Positions 6,902 to 14,178 of a stretch of 33,363 nucleotides of DNA are shown in pieces. The stretch covers positions 1-33,363 of the forward strand of contig JAZDDW010000006.1 of assembly GCA_043809365.1 (NCBI GenBank). Direction: 5' to 3'. Within the stretch, counting starts at the first letter, position 1, and every line of letters begins with the position of its first letter. The notes under the pieces were generated by a model. It was not told the DNA's origin. It made no database searches and saw only the letters and a program-made list of their open reading frames with translations. This DNA comes from CAJAUT01 sp043809365. Lineage in GTDB: Bacteria > Patescibacteriota > Microgenomatia > UBA1400 > UBA12108. The position numbers and the translations under genes are program-made.

Positions 6902-6950
6902 AATATTGGGGGATATGTGAGATAGGGCAGGCTCATAATCCCCCAATATT
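6902..6950 (+). repeat. 13-bp perfect inverted repeat upstream of prs
   Basis: AATATTGGGGGAT (6902-6914) and ATCCCCCAATATT (6938-6950) are exact reverse complements with a 23-nt loop. No T-run follows, so a classical terminator is not indicated. It could be the 3' stem of the preceding RNA, an attenuator for prs, or a mobile-repeat remnant. Confidence 0.65.
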
Positions 6951-6961
6951 GGGCAGGTGAG

Positions 6962-6986
6962 ACCCTCCTTCGCATAGGCGATGCGA
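6962..6986 (+). repeat. CCTCCTTCGC-AGGC-type short repeat upstream of prs
   Basis: ACCCTCCTTCGCATAGGCGA, then TGCGA. It shares CCTCCTTCGCxxAGGC with the element at 23151-23177 inside the giant gene, and directly abuts the prs -10 box. Confidence 0.35.
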
Positions 6987-7001
6987 TACAATAGATTGAT
7001 G
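6987..7001 (+). promoter_or_regulatory. prs -10 box for a leaderless start
   Basis: TACAAT (6987-6992) ends 6 nt before ATG 6999, and no SD is present upstream. This supports 6999 rather than the in-frame ATG at 6981, which would lie upstream of the transcription start. No good -35 is visible. Confidence 0.45.
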
Positions 7002-7898
7002 CAGATATTTAGTGGGAGTAGTAATAGAGGGTTAGCGGAGAAAATTGCTGGGTTGATGGGGAGCAAGTTGGGACTAATGGACATCACGCAGTTTGCCAAT
7101 GGGGAGACGCGGGTGTGGGTGAGAGAAAAGAAAATCGAAAAGCAGATAGTGGTGGTACAGTCGCTTTCTACCCCTACAAACGAACACTTGATCGAACTAT
7201 GTTTAATTTGTGATGCACTCCACCGGGAGGGAGCCACAGAGATAACAGCAGTTATTCCATGGATGGGTTATTCAAAACAAGACAAGGTATTTCGTTCGGG
7301 AGAGCCATTATCGTGCAAGGTGGTGGCGCAGATTTTGCAAACAGCAAAAATCGCAAAAATCGTTACCATTGACTTGCATAACCATTCGACGCTGGGTTTT
7401 TTTGACATCCCAATCGTGGAGTTGTCGGCCAAACCACTGCTACGAGAGTACTTTGTGAACTTTGCGGGAGTAGTGGTGGCGCCAGACGCGGGGGCGGTGA
7501 AGGCCAGTACCGAGTTTGCGGAAGCGTTGGGAGTGGAAGTTGTATACGTGGATAAGAGGAGAGATTTGGCTAGCGGGAAGGTGAGCGTGGTGGGGATGAG
7601 TGGGAGTGTGCGAGCTAAAGATATATTAATGATGGACGATAATGTTTTTACGGGATCAACTCTGCTCCAAACGACTAAAGAACTCAAAAAAGCTGGGGCA
7701 AGATCGATTCGGGTAGGATTGACACATCATCTTTATGTGCCAGGTGTGCAGGAAAGGCTCGAGAATAGTGAGATAGATGAGATCGTGGTGACGGATACGG
7801 TGAGTGCACAATCAAAAATCCCAAATTCTCAAATTCTCAAATTTCAGAAATTGAAAATATTGAGTGTGGCACAGATGATAGTTGACGAACTGAAGTAG
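6999..7898 (+). CDS. prs: Ribose-phosphate pyrophosphokinase
   Basis: Prs makes PRPP from ribose 5-phosphate and ATP, feeding nucleotide, His, Trp and NAD synthesis. 299 aa from ATG 6999 (MQIFSGSSNRGLAEKIA). Typical blocks are PWMGYSKQDKVF, the catalytic TIDLHNHSTLGFF region and the PRPP loop, here MMDDNVFTGSTL in place of the usual VDDMIDTGGTI. The flexible segment VVVAPDAGAVK is present. An in-frame repeat insertion (residues ~271-284, giving QSKIPNSQ) lies between the last conserved strand and the C-terminal helix. The neighbour rho begins 96 nt downstream with its own SD. Confidence 0.93.
   Translation: MQIFSGSSNRGLAEKIAGLMGSKLGLMDITQFANGETRVWVREKKIEKQIVVVQSLSTPTNEHLIELCLICDALHREGATEITAVIPWMGYSKQDKVFRSGEPLSCKVVAQILQTAKIAKIVTIDLHNHSTLGFFDIPIVELSAKPLLREYFVNFAGVVVAPDAGAVKASTEFAEALGVEVVYVDKRRDLASGKVSVVGMSGSVRAKDILMMDDNVFTGSTLLQTTKELKKAGARSIRVGLTHHLYVPGVQERLENSEIDEIVVTDTVSAQSKIPNSQILKFQKLKILSVAQMIVDELK
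7811..7850 (+). repeat. AAATC/CAAATTCTCAAAT dispersed repeat in prs
   Basis: ATCAAAAATCCCAAATTCTC followed by AAATTCTCAAATTTC. It encodes QSKIPNSQILKF near the prs C terminus, of the same family as the copies in mnmA and radA. A possible reverse-oriented relative (AATTTGATTTGAGATTT) is in the spacer at 7929-7945. Confidence 0.7.
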
Positions 7899-7994
7899 AG
7901 ATGTCATACTACGGCTTGTTCCCAGGAATTTGATTTGAGATTTTCGATCTAGGATTTAGGAAGTTTGGACAAAATATTTTTATAGGAGGTGGGT

Positions 7995-9287
7995 ATGCCA
8001 GTTAAGGCTAAGAAAACGGAAGAAGTGATAGCGCCAGTTGTGGTGCCAGTCGTGGCACCGGTGGTACAACCCATAGCGCCAAGACCGCAGTTTGCGCCCC
8101 GACCGATGAATAATTACCCACCCAGGCCTACTTACAATGTGCCGCAAAATCTAGGAGAAGTGGAGAGTATTACTGGATACCTGGATGATTCGACCGATGG
8201 GCATGGAGTTTTGCGACCACACTTTTCACCGAGTGAAAAAGACACCTATATATCTAGTATGGTGGTGCGAAGACTCGGACTGCGACCAGGTGATTATGTG
8301 GAAGGGACGGCGCGTAGACCCAAGGAAAATGAAAGGTATTACGCGCTCGTTACGGTAACCAAAGTAAATGGGAAGGCGCCTAGCGAGACCCACAAACGCA
8401 TTAAGTTCCACAACTTGACCCCGATTTATCCGATCCAGCGTATTAGCCTCGAGATGGGAGCGCAACCCTTGTCAAACCGAGTGATTGATTTGGTGGCTCC
8501 GATTGGACGTGGACAGAGGGGAATGATTGTGGCGCCGCCCAAGGCCGGAAAAACCACGATCATGAAAGATATGGTGACGGGTATTGCTAAGAACTATCCA
8601 GAGATTCACCTGATGGCAGTCCTCATCGGAGAGCGGCCGGAAGAGGTGACAGATATTCGTCGGCATTTGGAGGCAGTCACAAAAGACAGTGAGATCCGCG
8701 GAGAGTGCGCGGCCAGTAACTTTGATGAGCCGGCCGAAGATCAAACGAGAGTGGCAGAGATCGCCCTAGAGCGGGCTAAACGACTGGTAGAGGAGGGGAA
8801 GGACGTAGTGATCTTGCTCGACTCGATTACGCGACTTGCACGGGCGTATAACCTCGCGATCCCTACGAGTGGGCGAACCTTGTCGGGTGGGTTTGACCCG
8901 GCGGCACTGTACCCACCCAAGAGATTTTTTGGGGCGGCGCGTAAGATGGAAGACGGAGGATCGCTGACCATCATCGGCACAGCACTGGTCGATACCGGGT
9001 CGCGGATGGATGAGCTCATTTACGAAGAGTTCAAGGGTACGGGGAACATGGAATTGGTACTAGATCGGAGACTCTCTGAACGCCGGATCTTCCCGGCGAT
9101 TGATGTATACAAATCAGGAACTCGCAAAGAGGATCTCCTGTTTTCGGGAGCGGAGTATCAAAATATTGTCGTGATGCGTCGGATGCTCGACATGCTCAAT
9201 GACGAGGAGCGCACGAGCGTACTGGTGGAGCGACTGAATAAGTCCAAGTCCAATAAAGAGTTTTTGGCGATGTTGAAAGAGGGATAG
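7995..9287 (+). CDS. rho: Transcription termination factor Rho
   Basis: Rho is a hexameric RNA helicase that ends transcription. ATG 7995 has AGGAGG 5 nt upstream (7984-7989), favouring it over the in-frame GTG at 7989. The 430-aa product has a Pro/Val-rich N-terminal extension (~residues 10-50, with repeated VAPVV and RPQFAPRP units) in place of the usual helical domain. It is followed by the RNA-binding cold-shock-like domain, Walker A PPKAGKTT, Walker B DVVILLDSITRLARAY, the Q/R-loop region SGGFDPAALYPPKRFFGAAR and SERRIFPAIDVYKSGTR. The extension resembles the disordered insertions known in Rho of other phyla and is probably not needed for the ATPase core. Confidence 0.95.
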   Translation: MPVKAKKTEEVIAPVVVPVVAPVVQPIAPRPQFAPRPMNNYPPRPTYNVPQNLGEVESITGYLDDSTDGHGVLRPHFSPSEKDTYISSMVVRRLGLRPGDYVEGTARRPKENERYYALVTVTKVNGKAPSETHKRIKFHNLTPIYPIQRISLEMGAQPLSNRVIDLVAPIGRGQRGMIVAPPKAGKTTIMKDMVTGIAKNYPEIHLMAVLIGERPEEVTDIRRHLEAVTKDSEIRGECAASNFDEPAEDQTRVAEIALERAKRLVEEGKDVVILLDSITRLARAYNLAIPTSGRTLSGGFDPAALYPPKRFFGAARKMEDGGSLTIIGTALVDTGSRMDELIYEEFKGTGNMELVLDRRLSERRIFPAIDVYKSGTRKEDLLFSGAEYQNIVVMRRMLDMLNDEERTSVLVERLNKSKSNKEFLAMLKEG

Positions 9288-9295
9288 ATTTGAGG

Positions 9296-9324
9296 TTGAG
9301 GAAGTCAAGTTAATTTGGTAGGAT
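9296..9324 (+). promoter_or_regulatory. Promoter of the LysM-M23 gene
   Basis: TTGAGG (9296-9301), 17-bp spacer, TAGGAT (9319-9324). ATG is at 9334, 9 nt past the -10, so the leader would be a few bases at most. Confidence 0.5.
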
Positions 9325-9333
9325 AGCTACCGC

Positions 9334-10419
9334 ATGAGTGATTTGACAGGAATAGCTGAATTTAGAGAGTTTACCGCTCAATTGTGGCGATATACAACAA
9401 AACATGCGTATCGGGCATTTTTCCGGTTTGAAGCAGGCAAAGACCTCTTGACGGGAGCACTGTATCACAAGAGGGGGAAATATGCCCGACCCTTCCTCCA
9501 CTCCGGGATGATGGCCTTGATATTTTTTGGTGTGACCCTGGGCCCACGGTTTGTCCAGCAAAGTTTTGCGGGTGAAAGCGAGCGGATAGAGTCGGTCTCT
9601 GCGGCAACTAGTATTGGAGTCTCACTTGACTCAACGGGAATTGTGACCCTGGAGTCGGAAAAGTCTTGGAACCAAGTTTCAGAGTACAACGTCAAGGAGG
9701 GAGATACACTATCTTCCATTGCCGCTAAGTTTGGAGTCTCCATTGATTCGGTCAAGTGGGCTAATCCGAGTATTAATTGGCAAAAAGTAAAGCCAGGAGT
9801 ACTCGTCTCGGTACCACCAGTGACTGGGGTAGTGTATAAGGTTAAACCGGGAGACACAGTTAATTCGATTGCGAAGAAGCTCCAAACAGAGCCCCAAGGT
9901 ATCGTCGACTTTCCCCTCAACACCTTCTCGAATGACGAAACGTTTGCTCTCGTGGCAGGACAAACCCTAATTGTACCTGACGGAATAATGCCAGACGAGA
10001 CGATGAGCGCGCCACGACTGGCGAGCGTATTGACGCCGGACGCGGGGGCTGTCTCGGCTACAGGATCGTTTGCCTGGCCGACATTTGGCAAGATTACCCA
10101 ACCTTTCCGCTGGTATCACAAGGGGAGCGACATTGCCAACGATACAGGGACTAGTGTCGTGGCGGCGGATTCTGGGCGAGTAGTCACGGCGGGGTGGACG
10201 AACGTAGGGTACGGGAATCATATAATTATTGATCATGAAAATGGATACCAGACACTGTATGGGCACTTGTCACAAATCTCGGTGGTGGTAGGGCAGAAGG
10301 TAGCACGAGGGAGCCAGATTGGACTGATGGGATCAACGGGGAGGAGTACGGGGTCACATCTCCATTTTGAGATTAGGACAGCGGGAGGGAATCAAGACCC
10401 GCTGGGATACCTAAAATAA
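9334..10419 (+). CDS. LysM / M23 (LytM-type) murein hydrolase
   Basis: This is a likely peptidoglycan endopeptidase, 361 aa. After ~55 cytoplasmic residues a hydrophobic segment (~58-76, MMALIFFGVTLG) anchors or exports it. Two LysM peptidoglycan-binding domains follow (YNVKEGDTLSSIAAKFGVS and YKVKPGDTVNSIAKKL), then a C-terminal M23 zinc peptidase. The M23 zinc ligands are visible: His262 and Asp266 (HKGSD), and His342/His344 in HLHF, with TLYGHLS between. The likely role is to cut cross-link peptides during cell growth or division. The unusually long cytoplasmic N terminus is odd; a Met later in the frame (MMAL, ~60) might be the true start of a shorter signal peptide, but the promoter position favours 9334. 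Confidence 0.92.
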   Translation: MSDLTGIAEFREFTAQLWRYTTKHAYRAFFRFEAGKDLLTGALYHKRGKYARPFLHSGMMALIFFGVTLGPRFVQQSFAGESERIESVSAATSIGVSLDSTGIVTLESEKSWNQVSEYNVKEGDTLSSIAAKFGVSIDSVKWANPSINWQKVKPGVLVSVPPVTGVVYKVKPGDTVNSIAKKLQTEPQGIVDFPLNTFSNDETFALVAGQTLIVPDGIMPDETMSAPRLASVLTPDAGAVSATGSFAWPTFGKITQPFRWYHKGSDIANDTGTSVVAADSGRVVTAGWTNVGYGNHIIIDHENGYQTLYGHLSQISVVVGQKVARGSQIGLMGSTGRSTGSHLHFEIRTAGGNQDPLGYLK

Positions 10420-10517
10420 TGAGTTCGGGTTTGATGGTGCAAAATTCACCTAGTACTCGGCTAGCACGCCTGCGTAATTTTTTCTTTTGGAACAATCCAT
10501 CAAGCCCTCAATTTTGT

Positions 10518-10526
10518 TGTGATAAT
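10518..10526 (+). promoter_or_regulatory. Extended -10 of nadM-nadE
   Basis: TGT-GATAAT (10518-10526) is an extended -10, with a second candidate TATACT at 10526-10531. ATG 10537 follows within 5-10 nt and there is no SD, so the mRNA is likely leaderless or nearly so. The 117-nt spacer before it (10420-10536) contains a T-rich stretch at 10479-10492 and no gene. Confidence 0.4.
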
Positions 10527-10536
10527 ATACTCTGGT

Positions 10537-11715
10537 ATGAAGCAGTATAAAGTGGCTCTGTTTATTGGCAGGTTTCAGCCGTTTCATAGGGGGCATTTAT
10601 ATAGTTTGAAAAAGTGTTTTGAACTAGCTGACCACGTGCTTGTGGGCATTGGAAGCAGTCAGGAAAGTGGGACAGAAAGTAACCCATGGGATTGGGAGAC
10701 GAGGAAGAAGATGATCGAAACCCTGGACCTTCAAGGACTGTCCTTGAAGGTAGTGGCGATACCAGATTTATTTAATGACGAAAAATGGGGGGCACAGATT
10801 GTCAAACTACTAGGAGAAGCTGGGTGTGAACCTAGCCAGGTGGTAGCAGTGGGGAACAATGAATGGACAAATAGGATTTTACGAGAGAGGGGGATTGCGG
10901 TATATGAGTCGGGTTTGTACAAACGAAATGAGTTGGAAGGAAAGAAAATTCGGAAAATGATGAAGCGTGGAGATGGGAAATGGAAGAAGAGGGTGCCAAA
11001 AGCTGTTTTACCATCTTTGCGCAGCGAAGAGATAGCTTTGTGGTTGAGAAAGATATATCGAGATAAGCCAGCGGTGATTGGGGTGTCGGGCGGGGTGGAC
11101 TCGGCGGTCGCGTTGACTCTCCTTGTACGCGCATTAGGTAAGGAGAGGGTGATCCCGTTGTGTTTACCATACAAAAATCAGGAGATGCACGACGCAAAGC
11201 AAATAATTGAGTGGAACGGATTATCAAATAAGTTGGTTGAGATCAACCTCGCAGAGATGGTGGACGGAATAACGGGGAAATTGGAGGTAGGTAGAGAAGT
11301 GGTGCGCAAGGGGAATATTTTGGCGAGAGTGAGAATGATTTGTCTTTTTGATATGGCAAAAAGAGTGGGGGGCATGGTGTGTGGGACAGAGAACAAATCA
11401 GAGCGAGAACTGGGCTACTATACCCGATTTGGAGACGCTGCAAGTGATGTTGAACCAATTGCGGGATTTTATAAAACAGAAATATGGGAGCTGGCGAGAG
11501 ACTTGGGTTTGCCGGAAGTATTTGTGACAAAAAAACCCAGTGCCGAGTTGTGGACAGGTCAGAGCGATGAGGGAGAGATGGGGTTTGGCTACCTGGAAGC
11601 TGATCGGGTCTTGCGGGGAGAGACAGGGGGAATAGAAAAAAAAGTGATAGCCCAAGTCCGGGAGCGAGTGGCTAAACAAAAATTTAAGCGGGAGGTGCCG
11701 TATCAATTAACTTGA
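10537..11715 (+). CDS. nadM-nadE: Bifunctional NMN/NaMN adenylyltransferase - NH3-dependent NAD synthetase fusion
   Basis: Two enzymes of NAD synthesis in one 392-aa chain. The N-terminal part (~1-150) has the nucleotidyltransferase HxGH motif in GRFQPFHRGH (His17, His20) and the NadM-like IGSSQESGTESNPW block; it would make NAD or its acid form from the mononucleotide. The C-terminal part (~165-392) is NadE: PP-loop SGGVDSAV at ~184-191, GTENKSERELGYYTRFGD, and FVTKKPSAELWTGQSDE. No glutaminase domain is present, so ammonia is the nitrogen source unless another protein supplies it. ATG 10537 follows an extended -10; the GTG at 10519 lies in the promoter and is unlikely. The 3' end overlaps the convergent membrane-protein gene by 32 nt. 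Confidence 0.9.
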   Translation: MKQYKVALFIGRFQPFHRGHLYSLKKCFELADHVLVGIGSSQESGTESNPWDWETRKKMIETLDLQGLSLKVVAIPDLFNDEKWGAQIVKLLGEAGCEPSQVVAVGNNEWTNRILRERGIAVYESGLYKRNELEGKKIRKMMKRGDGKWKKRVPKAVLPSLRSEEIALWLRKIYRDKPAVIGVSGGVDSAVALTLLVRALGKERVIPLCLPYKNQEMHDAKQIIEWNGLSNKLVEINLAEMVDGITGKLEVGREVVRKGNILARVRMICLFDMAKRVGGMVCGTENKSERELGYYTRFGDAASDVEPIAGFYKTEIWELARDLGLPEVFVTKKPSAELWTGQSDEGEMGFGYLEADRVLRGETGGIEKKVIAQVRERVAKQKFKREVPYQLT

Positions 11716-12091
11716 GTTTTTTGAGGAGCGGGGGGAGGACAATCATCGTGATTGACCCCTGAATAAAGTTGGTGGTGAAGGAGAGAAGTAAGACGAAGAT
11801 GAGATAAAGGTAGGACTGGTTGGTCGTGAGTTTGTAAAAGTGAACAAAGGAGTAGTAGACCAGCACGTAGGCAATGGTGATCTGGGGATCGAAGATGAGA
11901 CTCAAACTATTGACGTCAATATTGCTGGAGAAGGCAGAGATAAATCCAGCGATCACGGCGGCTCCGAGATTGAGAAGGATAGTAATCAGAATGATGCCGA
12001 GGGTGCGTCCGAACTTGCCGAACTTGAGGCGTGGAAGGTGGAAACGCCTGGTTTTGGGAGTAGTGGTTTGATCGTATTGGACATCGGGCAT
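11684..12091 (-). CDS. Small membrane protein in the AbiE operon
   Basis: 135 aa; no named family recognised. A cytoplasmic basic N terminus (TPKTRRFHLPRLKFGKF) is followed by three hydrophobic segments: ~31-55 (LGIILITILLNLGAAVIAGF), ~68-85 and ~95-120. A clear SD (AAGGAGG, + strand 12096-12102) lies 4-5 nt before the ATG at 12091. It starts 20 nt after the AbiEii stop and is probably co-transcribed with AbiEi/AbiEii. The 3' end overlaps nadE by 32 nt in convergent orientation. Whether it belongs functionally to the toxin-antitoxin unit is unknown. Confidence 0.7.
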   Translation of the reverse strand: MPDVQYDQTTTPKTRRFHLPRLKFGKFGRTLGIILITILLNLGAAVIAGFISAFSSNIDVNSLSLIFDPQITIAYVLVYYSFVHFYKLTTNQSYLYLIFVLLLSFTTNFIQGSITMIVLPPLLKKLKLIDTAPPA

Positions 12092-12111
12092 AAGATCCTC
12101 CTTGGTTATAG

Positions 12112-12891
12112 CTACAAATTAATAGTAGCAAATTTTGGTGATAATTGCACTACGAGCAAATCTAGGAGGAGTGGAATGATCCGTTTTTGCGATTTGGGTA
12201 AGAATTGCGCCAGGTCAAGACTAAGAGTTTTTTGTGAGGACGATTTTATTTTTTTCAGCAAAAGATTGGGGTTAAAATCGAGCTTATTTTCGCGGATTTT
12301 TAGGTTGAGTATTGTTGCGTCGAGCGGAATATTTTTTTCTAGCAGATACCAGGTATCGTAGTAATCTCGTCCTTTGGTGCGAGAAGCGAGGGCACAGATT
12401 TTTTCCGCCAGGATTTCTTGGCTACTAAGATGAATGACAATTGGGAAAATGGTGATGGGGAAATCGGTGATGAGAGGTGAGACGACGGGATCAATGACTG
12501 TTTTGACAATGGTAAAGTCTAGACGTAAATTAAGTGGGTATTTGAAGTCAGGTGAGTGATATTTGATTTGATATCTGATGCCAGTTTTTTCGGAATATAG
12601 CTGATAAATGTTGAGTGTAGGTAGCTCTTTTTGGATCTTTTGCTCGAGACTATGGATAACTTGCTGAAGCAGAGGTTTGGTCAGTGTGGTGGAGAAGTCT
12701 AAGTCTTCGGAGAAGCGAGGCGAACCCATGAGGAGTCGAATGGCAGTGCCACCTTTGAAATAAATGTGTTTCGACTTGCGGTCGCTGTAGAGATGACCTA
12801 GAAATACGAGTTGAAGATATTCGCGGAGAATGGTGAAATTGTCAATTTGGTGGGTTTTGGCAAGAGATTGGATTTGGCTAGGAGTGATCAT
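12112..12891 (-). CDS. abiEii: AbiEii-type nucleotidyltransferase toxin
   Basis: 259 aa, the usual size for the compact form of the AbiEii/DUF1814 family. The nucleotidyltransferase core is seen in FKGGTAIRLL (45-54) and SPRFSEDLDFS, where Asp63 and Asp65 are the metal-binding carboxylates. The family signature K-x2-ALASRxKGRDYYDxWYLL follows (KICALASRTKGRDYYDTWY). Known AbiEii toxins are NTases in type IV toxin-antitoxin systems. The start overlaps the AbiEi stop by 4 nt, so the two are coupled. All catalytic residues I know of are present, so the toxin is likely active. Confidence 0.9.
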   Translation of the reverse strand: MITPSQIQSLAKTHQIDNFTILREYLQLVFLGHLYSDRKSKHIYFKGGTAIRLLMGSPRFSEDLDFSTTLTKPLLQQVIHSLEQKIQKELPTLNIYQLYSEKTGIRYQIKYHSPDFKYPLNLRLDFTIVKTVIDPVVSPLITDFPITIFPIVIHLSSQEILAEKICALASRTKGRDYYDTWYLLEKNIPLDATILNLKIRENKLDFNPNLLLKKIKSSSQKTLSLDLAQFLPKSQKRIIPLLLDLLVVQLSPKFATINL

Positions 12892-13478
12892 GTGTTTAGT
12901 TTTTGAATTATTTTAACCATAGATTGATTATGGAATTTTTGGGCGTATTGTTCAAGCTTTTGTTGATTGAGCATGGTTAAATCCATCTCGTCAAAAACTG
13001 GGTTGCGTAGGCCTTTGGTAGCGAGATAGATATAGTCAAGCAAAGCTTTTTCGGGATCTGCAAGGAGAAAATTTTCTCTCTTCTCGTAGCCCCAGAATAG
13101 ATTTGGTGTGATGTGGGTGTATTTGTACTGGCGGTTGTCTATTCCGATAGTTTTGGTTGGCTTTGGAGTAAGAGAGGTGATCTGGTAGGTGAAGCCAGTA
13201 ATAATACTATGAAGGGATAGAGCGGATTCTAGGGAGATATATGAAGGGGAGTAGAGAAAATTGGCAAGATAGAAATCAGTGGTTTTGGTGAGGAGAAATT
13301 GGTACTTGCCCTTGATGAGTTTTTTGATGATTTGTTTTTGTTCTAGCCGGGCAATTTTCTTGTAAAGAGTTTGCTGATTATCTAACTCAAATATTTTGGC
13401 AAAATCAGAGAGAGTGAAGAGGGCAACCCCTTTACTTTGCAGGATTTTGATGATGTCGGTTGTAGAGTACGTTTGCAT
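12888..13478 (-). CDS. abiEi: AbiEi-type antitoxin / transcriptional regulator
   Basis: 196 aa. The N-terminal winged helix-turn-helix (~1-60: KGVALFTLSDFAKIFELDNQQTLYKKIARLEQKQII) fits a DNA-binding antitoxin that represses its own promoter. The C-terminal part carries the AbiEi motifs PSYISLESALSLHSII and LLADPEKALLDYIYLA. The family usually binds inverted repeats in its promoter; no strong inverted repeat is obvious in the 112-nt upstream spacer. Its promoter is the best sigma70 match in the window. Confidence 0.9.
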   Translation of the reverse strand: MQTYSTTDIIKILQSKGVALFTLSDFAKIFELDNQQTLYKKIARLEQKQIIKKLIKGKYQFLLTKTTDFYLANFLYSPSYISLESALSLHSIITGFTYQITSLTPKPTKTIGIDNRQYKYTHITPNLFWGYEKRENFLLADPEKALLDYIYLATKGLRNPVFDEMDLTMLNQQKLEQYAQKFHNQSMVKIIQKLNT

Positions 13479-13488
13479 AATTAGGACA

Positions 13489-13517
13489 ATAATAGCCTAA
13501 TTGATGTATCGTGTCAA
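13489..13517 (-). promoter_or_regulatory. Near-consensus sigma70 promoter of the AbiE operon
   Basis: Reading the - strand: TTGACA (13517-13512), 17 bp, TATTAT (13494-13489), then 10 nt to the abiEi ATG at 13478. It lies in the 112-nt spacer behind the giant gene's stop. Confidence 0.7.
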
Positions 13518-13590
13518 GTTATTGAATACATTAGGGTTGGTACGGGTCGACGAGGGCGAAGTAGTCGAGGGGAGTGGAGGTAGACTGATA

Positions 13591-14178
13591 TTATGGAGCT
13601 GTGAGGAATTCGTGACTTTGATAAATGTTGTTTTTGATCCATTCGTATTGAATGGGATAGTTATCGTGCTGATATTGGCTATTGTAAACATAGTGATTGT
13701 TGGCGAGTGCAAAGGCTTCCCAACAACCAAGATGGGAAGAAGCAATACCGTCTTTGTATTCGATAAATGGTCCATACTTGTCGTCGTCTACGGCGGTCTC
13801 TTTCGAATATGAATAGAGATTGTTATTGGGGTCTTTGGGATCCTTTTGGGATAACTGGCAACCAATGGCTTGGTTAAATGATTGATTATCAGCGGAGAAT
13901 TTTAAATAAGGATCTAGTTGGGTAAATAATAAGAAGCGGGAAAATATATTCTGCTGATTTTTAATAGTTACCCAGGCATGGGATAACTCATGAGTTAATG
14001 TGGTGGCGCAGTCGGTAGGGAACTGGACGGGATCACACTGCATCGAGATAGTGGAAGTATAGCCTGATGAGGTTTTTTTGAAATAGGTGTTAAAACCAAC
14101 AGTAGATCCGCAGGTGATTTCTAGATCGGAGTTGGGGAAAATATAATCTTGGATTGGCAAGAGGGCTTTTAGATGTGC
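13591..14178 (-). other. C-terminal zincin domain of the giant protein
   Basis: LTHELSHAW gives HELSH at 5702-5706, and Glu5793 in GCWEAFALANN is the likely third ligand. The whole domain (~5640-5834) is small and ends the protein. A CG-x5-CC Cys-rich module (CGQENQACCDKD) and CNNGIWNP precede it. Confidence 0.7.

Noticed and set aside
10430..10492. Possible intrinsic terminator after the M23 gene
   Set aside because: A T-run at 10479-10492 is present, but the preceding complementarity (AAAATT/AATTTT over a long loop) is too weak to call a terminator hairpin.
11840..12361. Open + strand frame over the abiE operon
   Set aside because: Overlaps two well-supported - strand genes and shows no domain.
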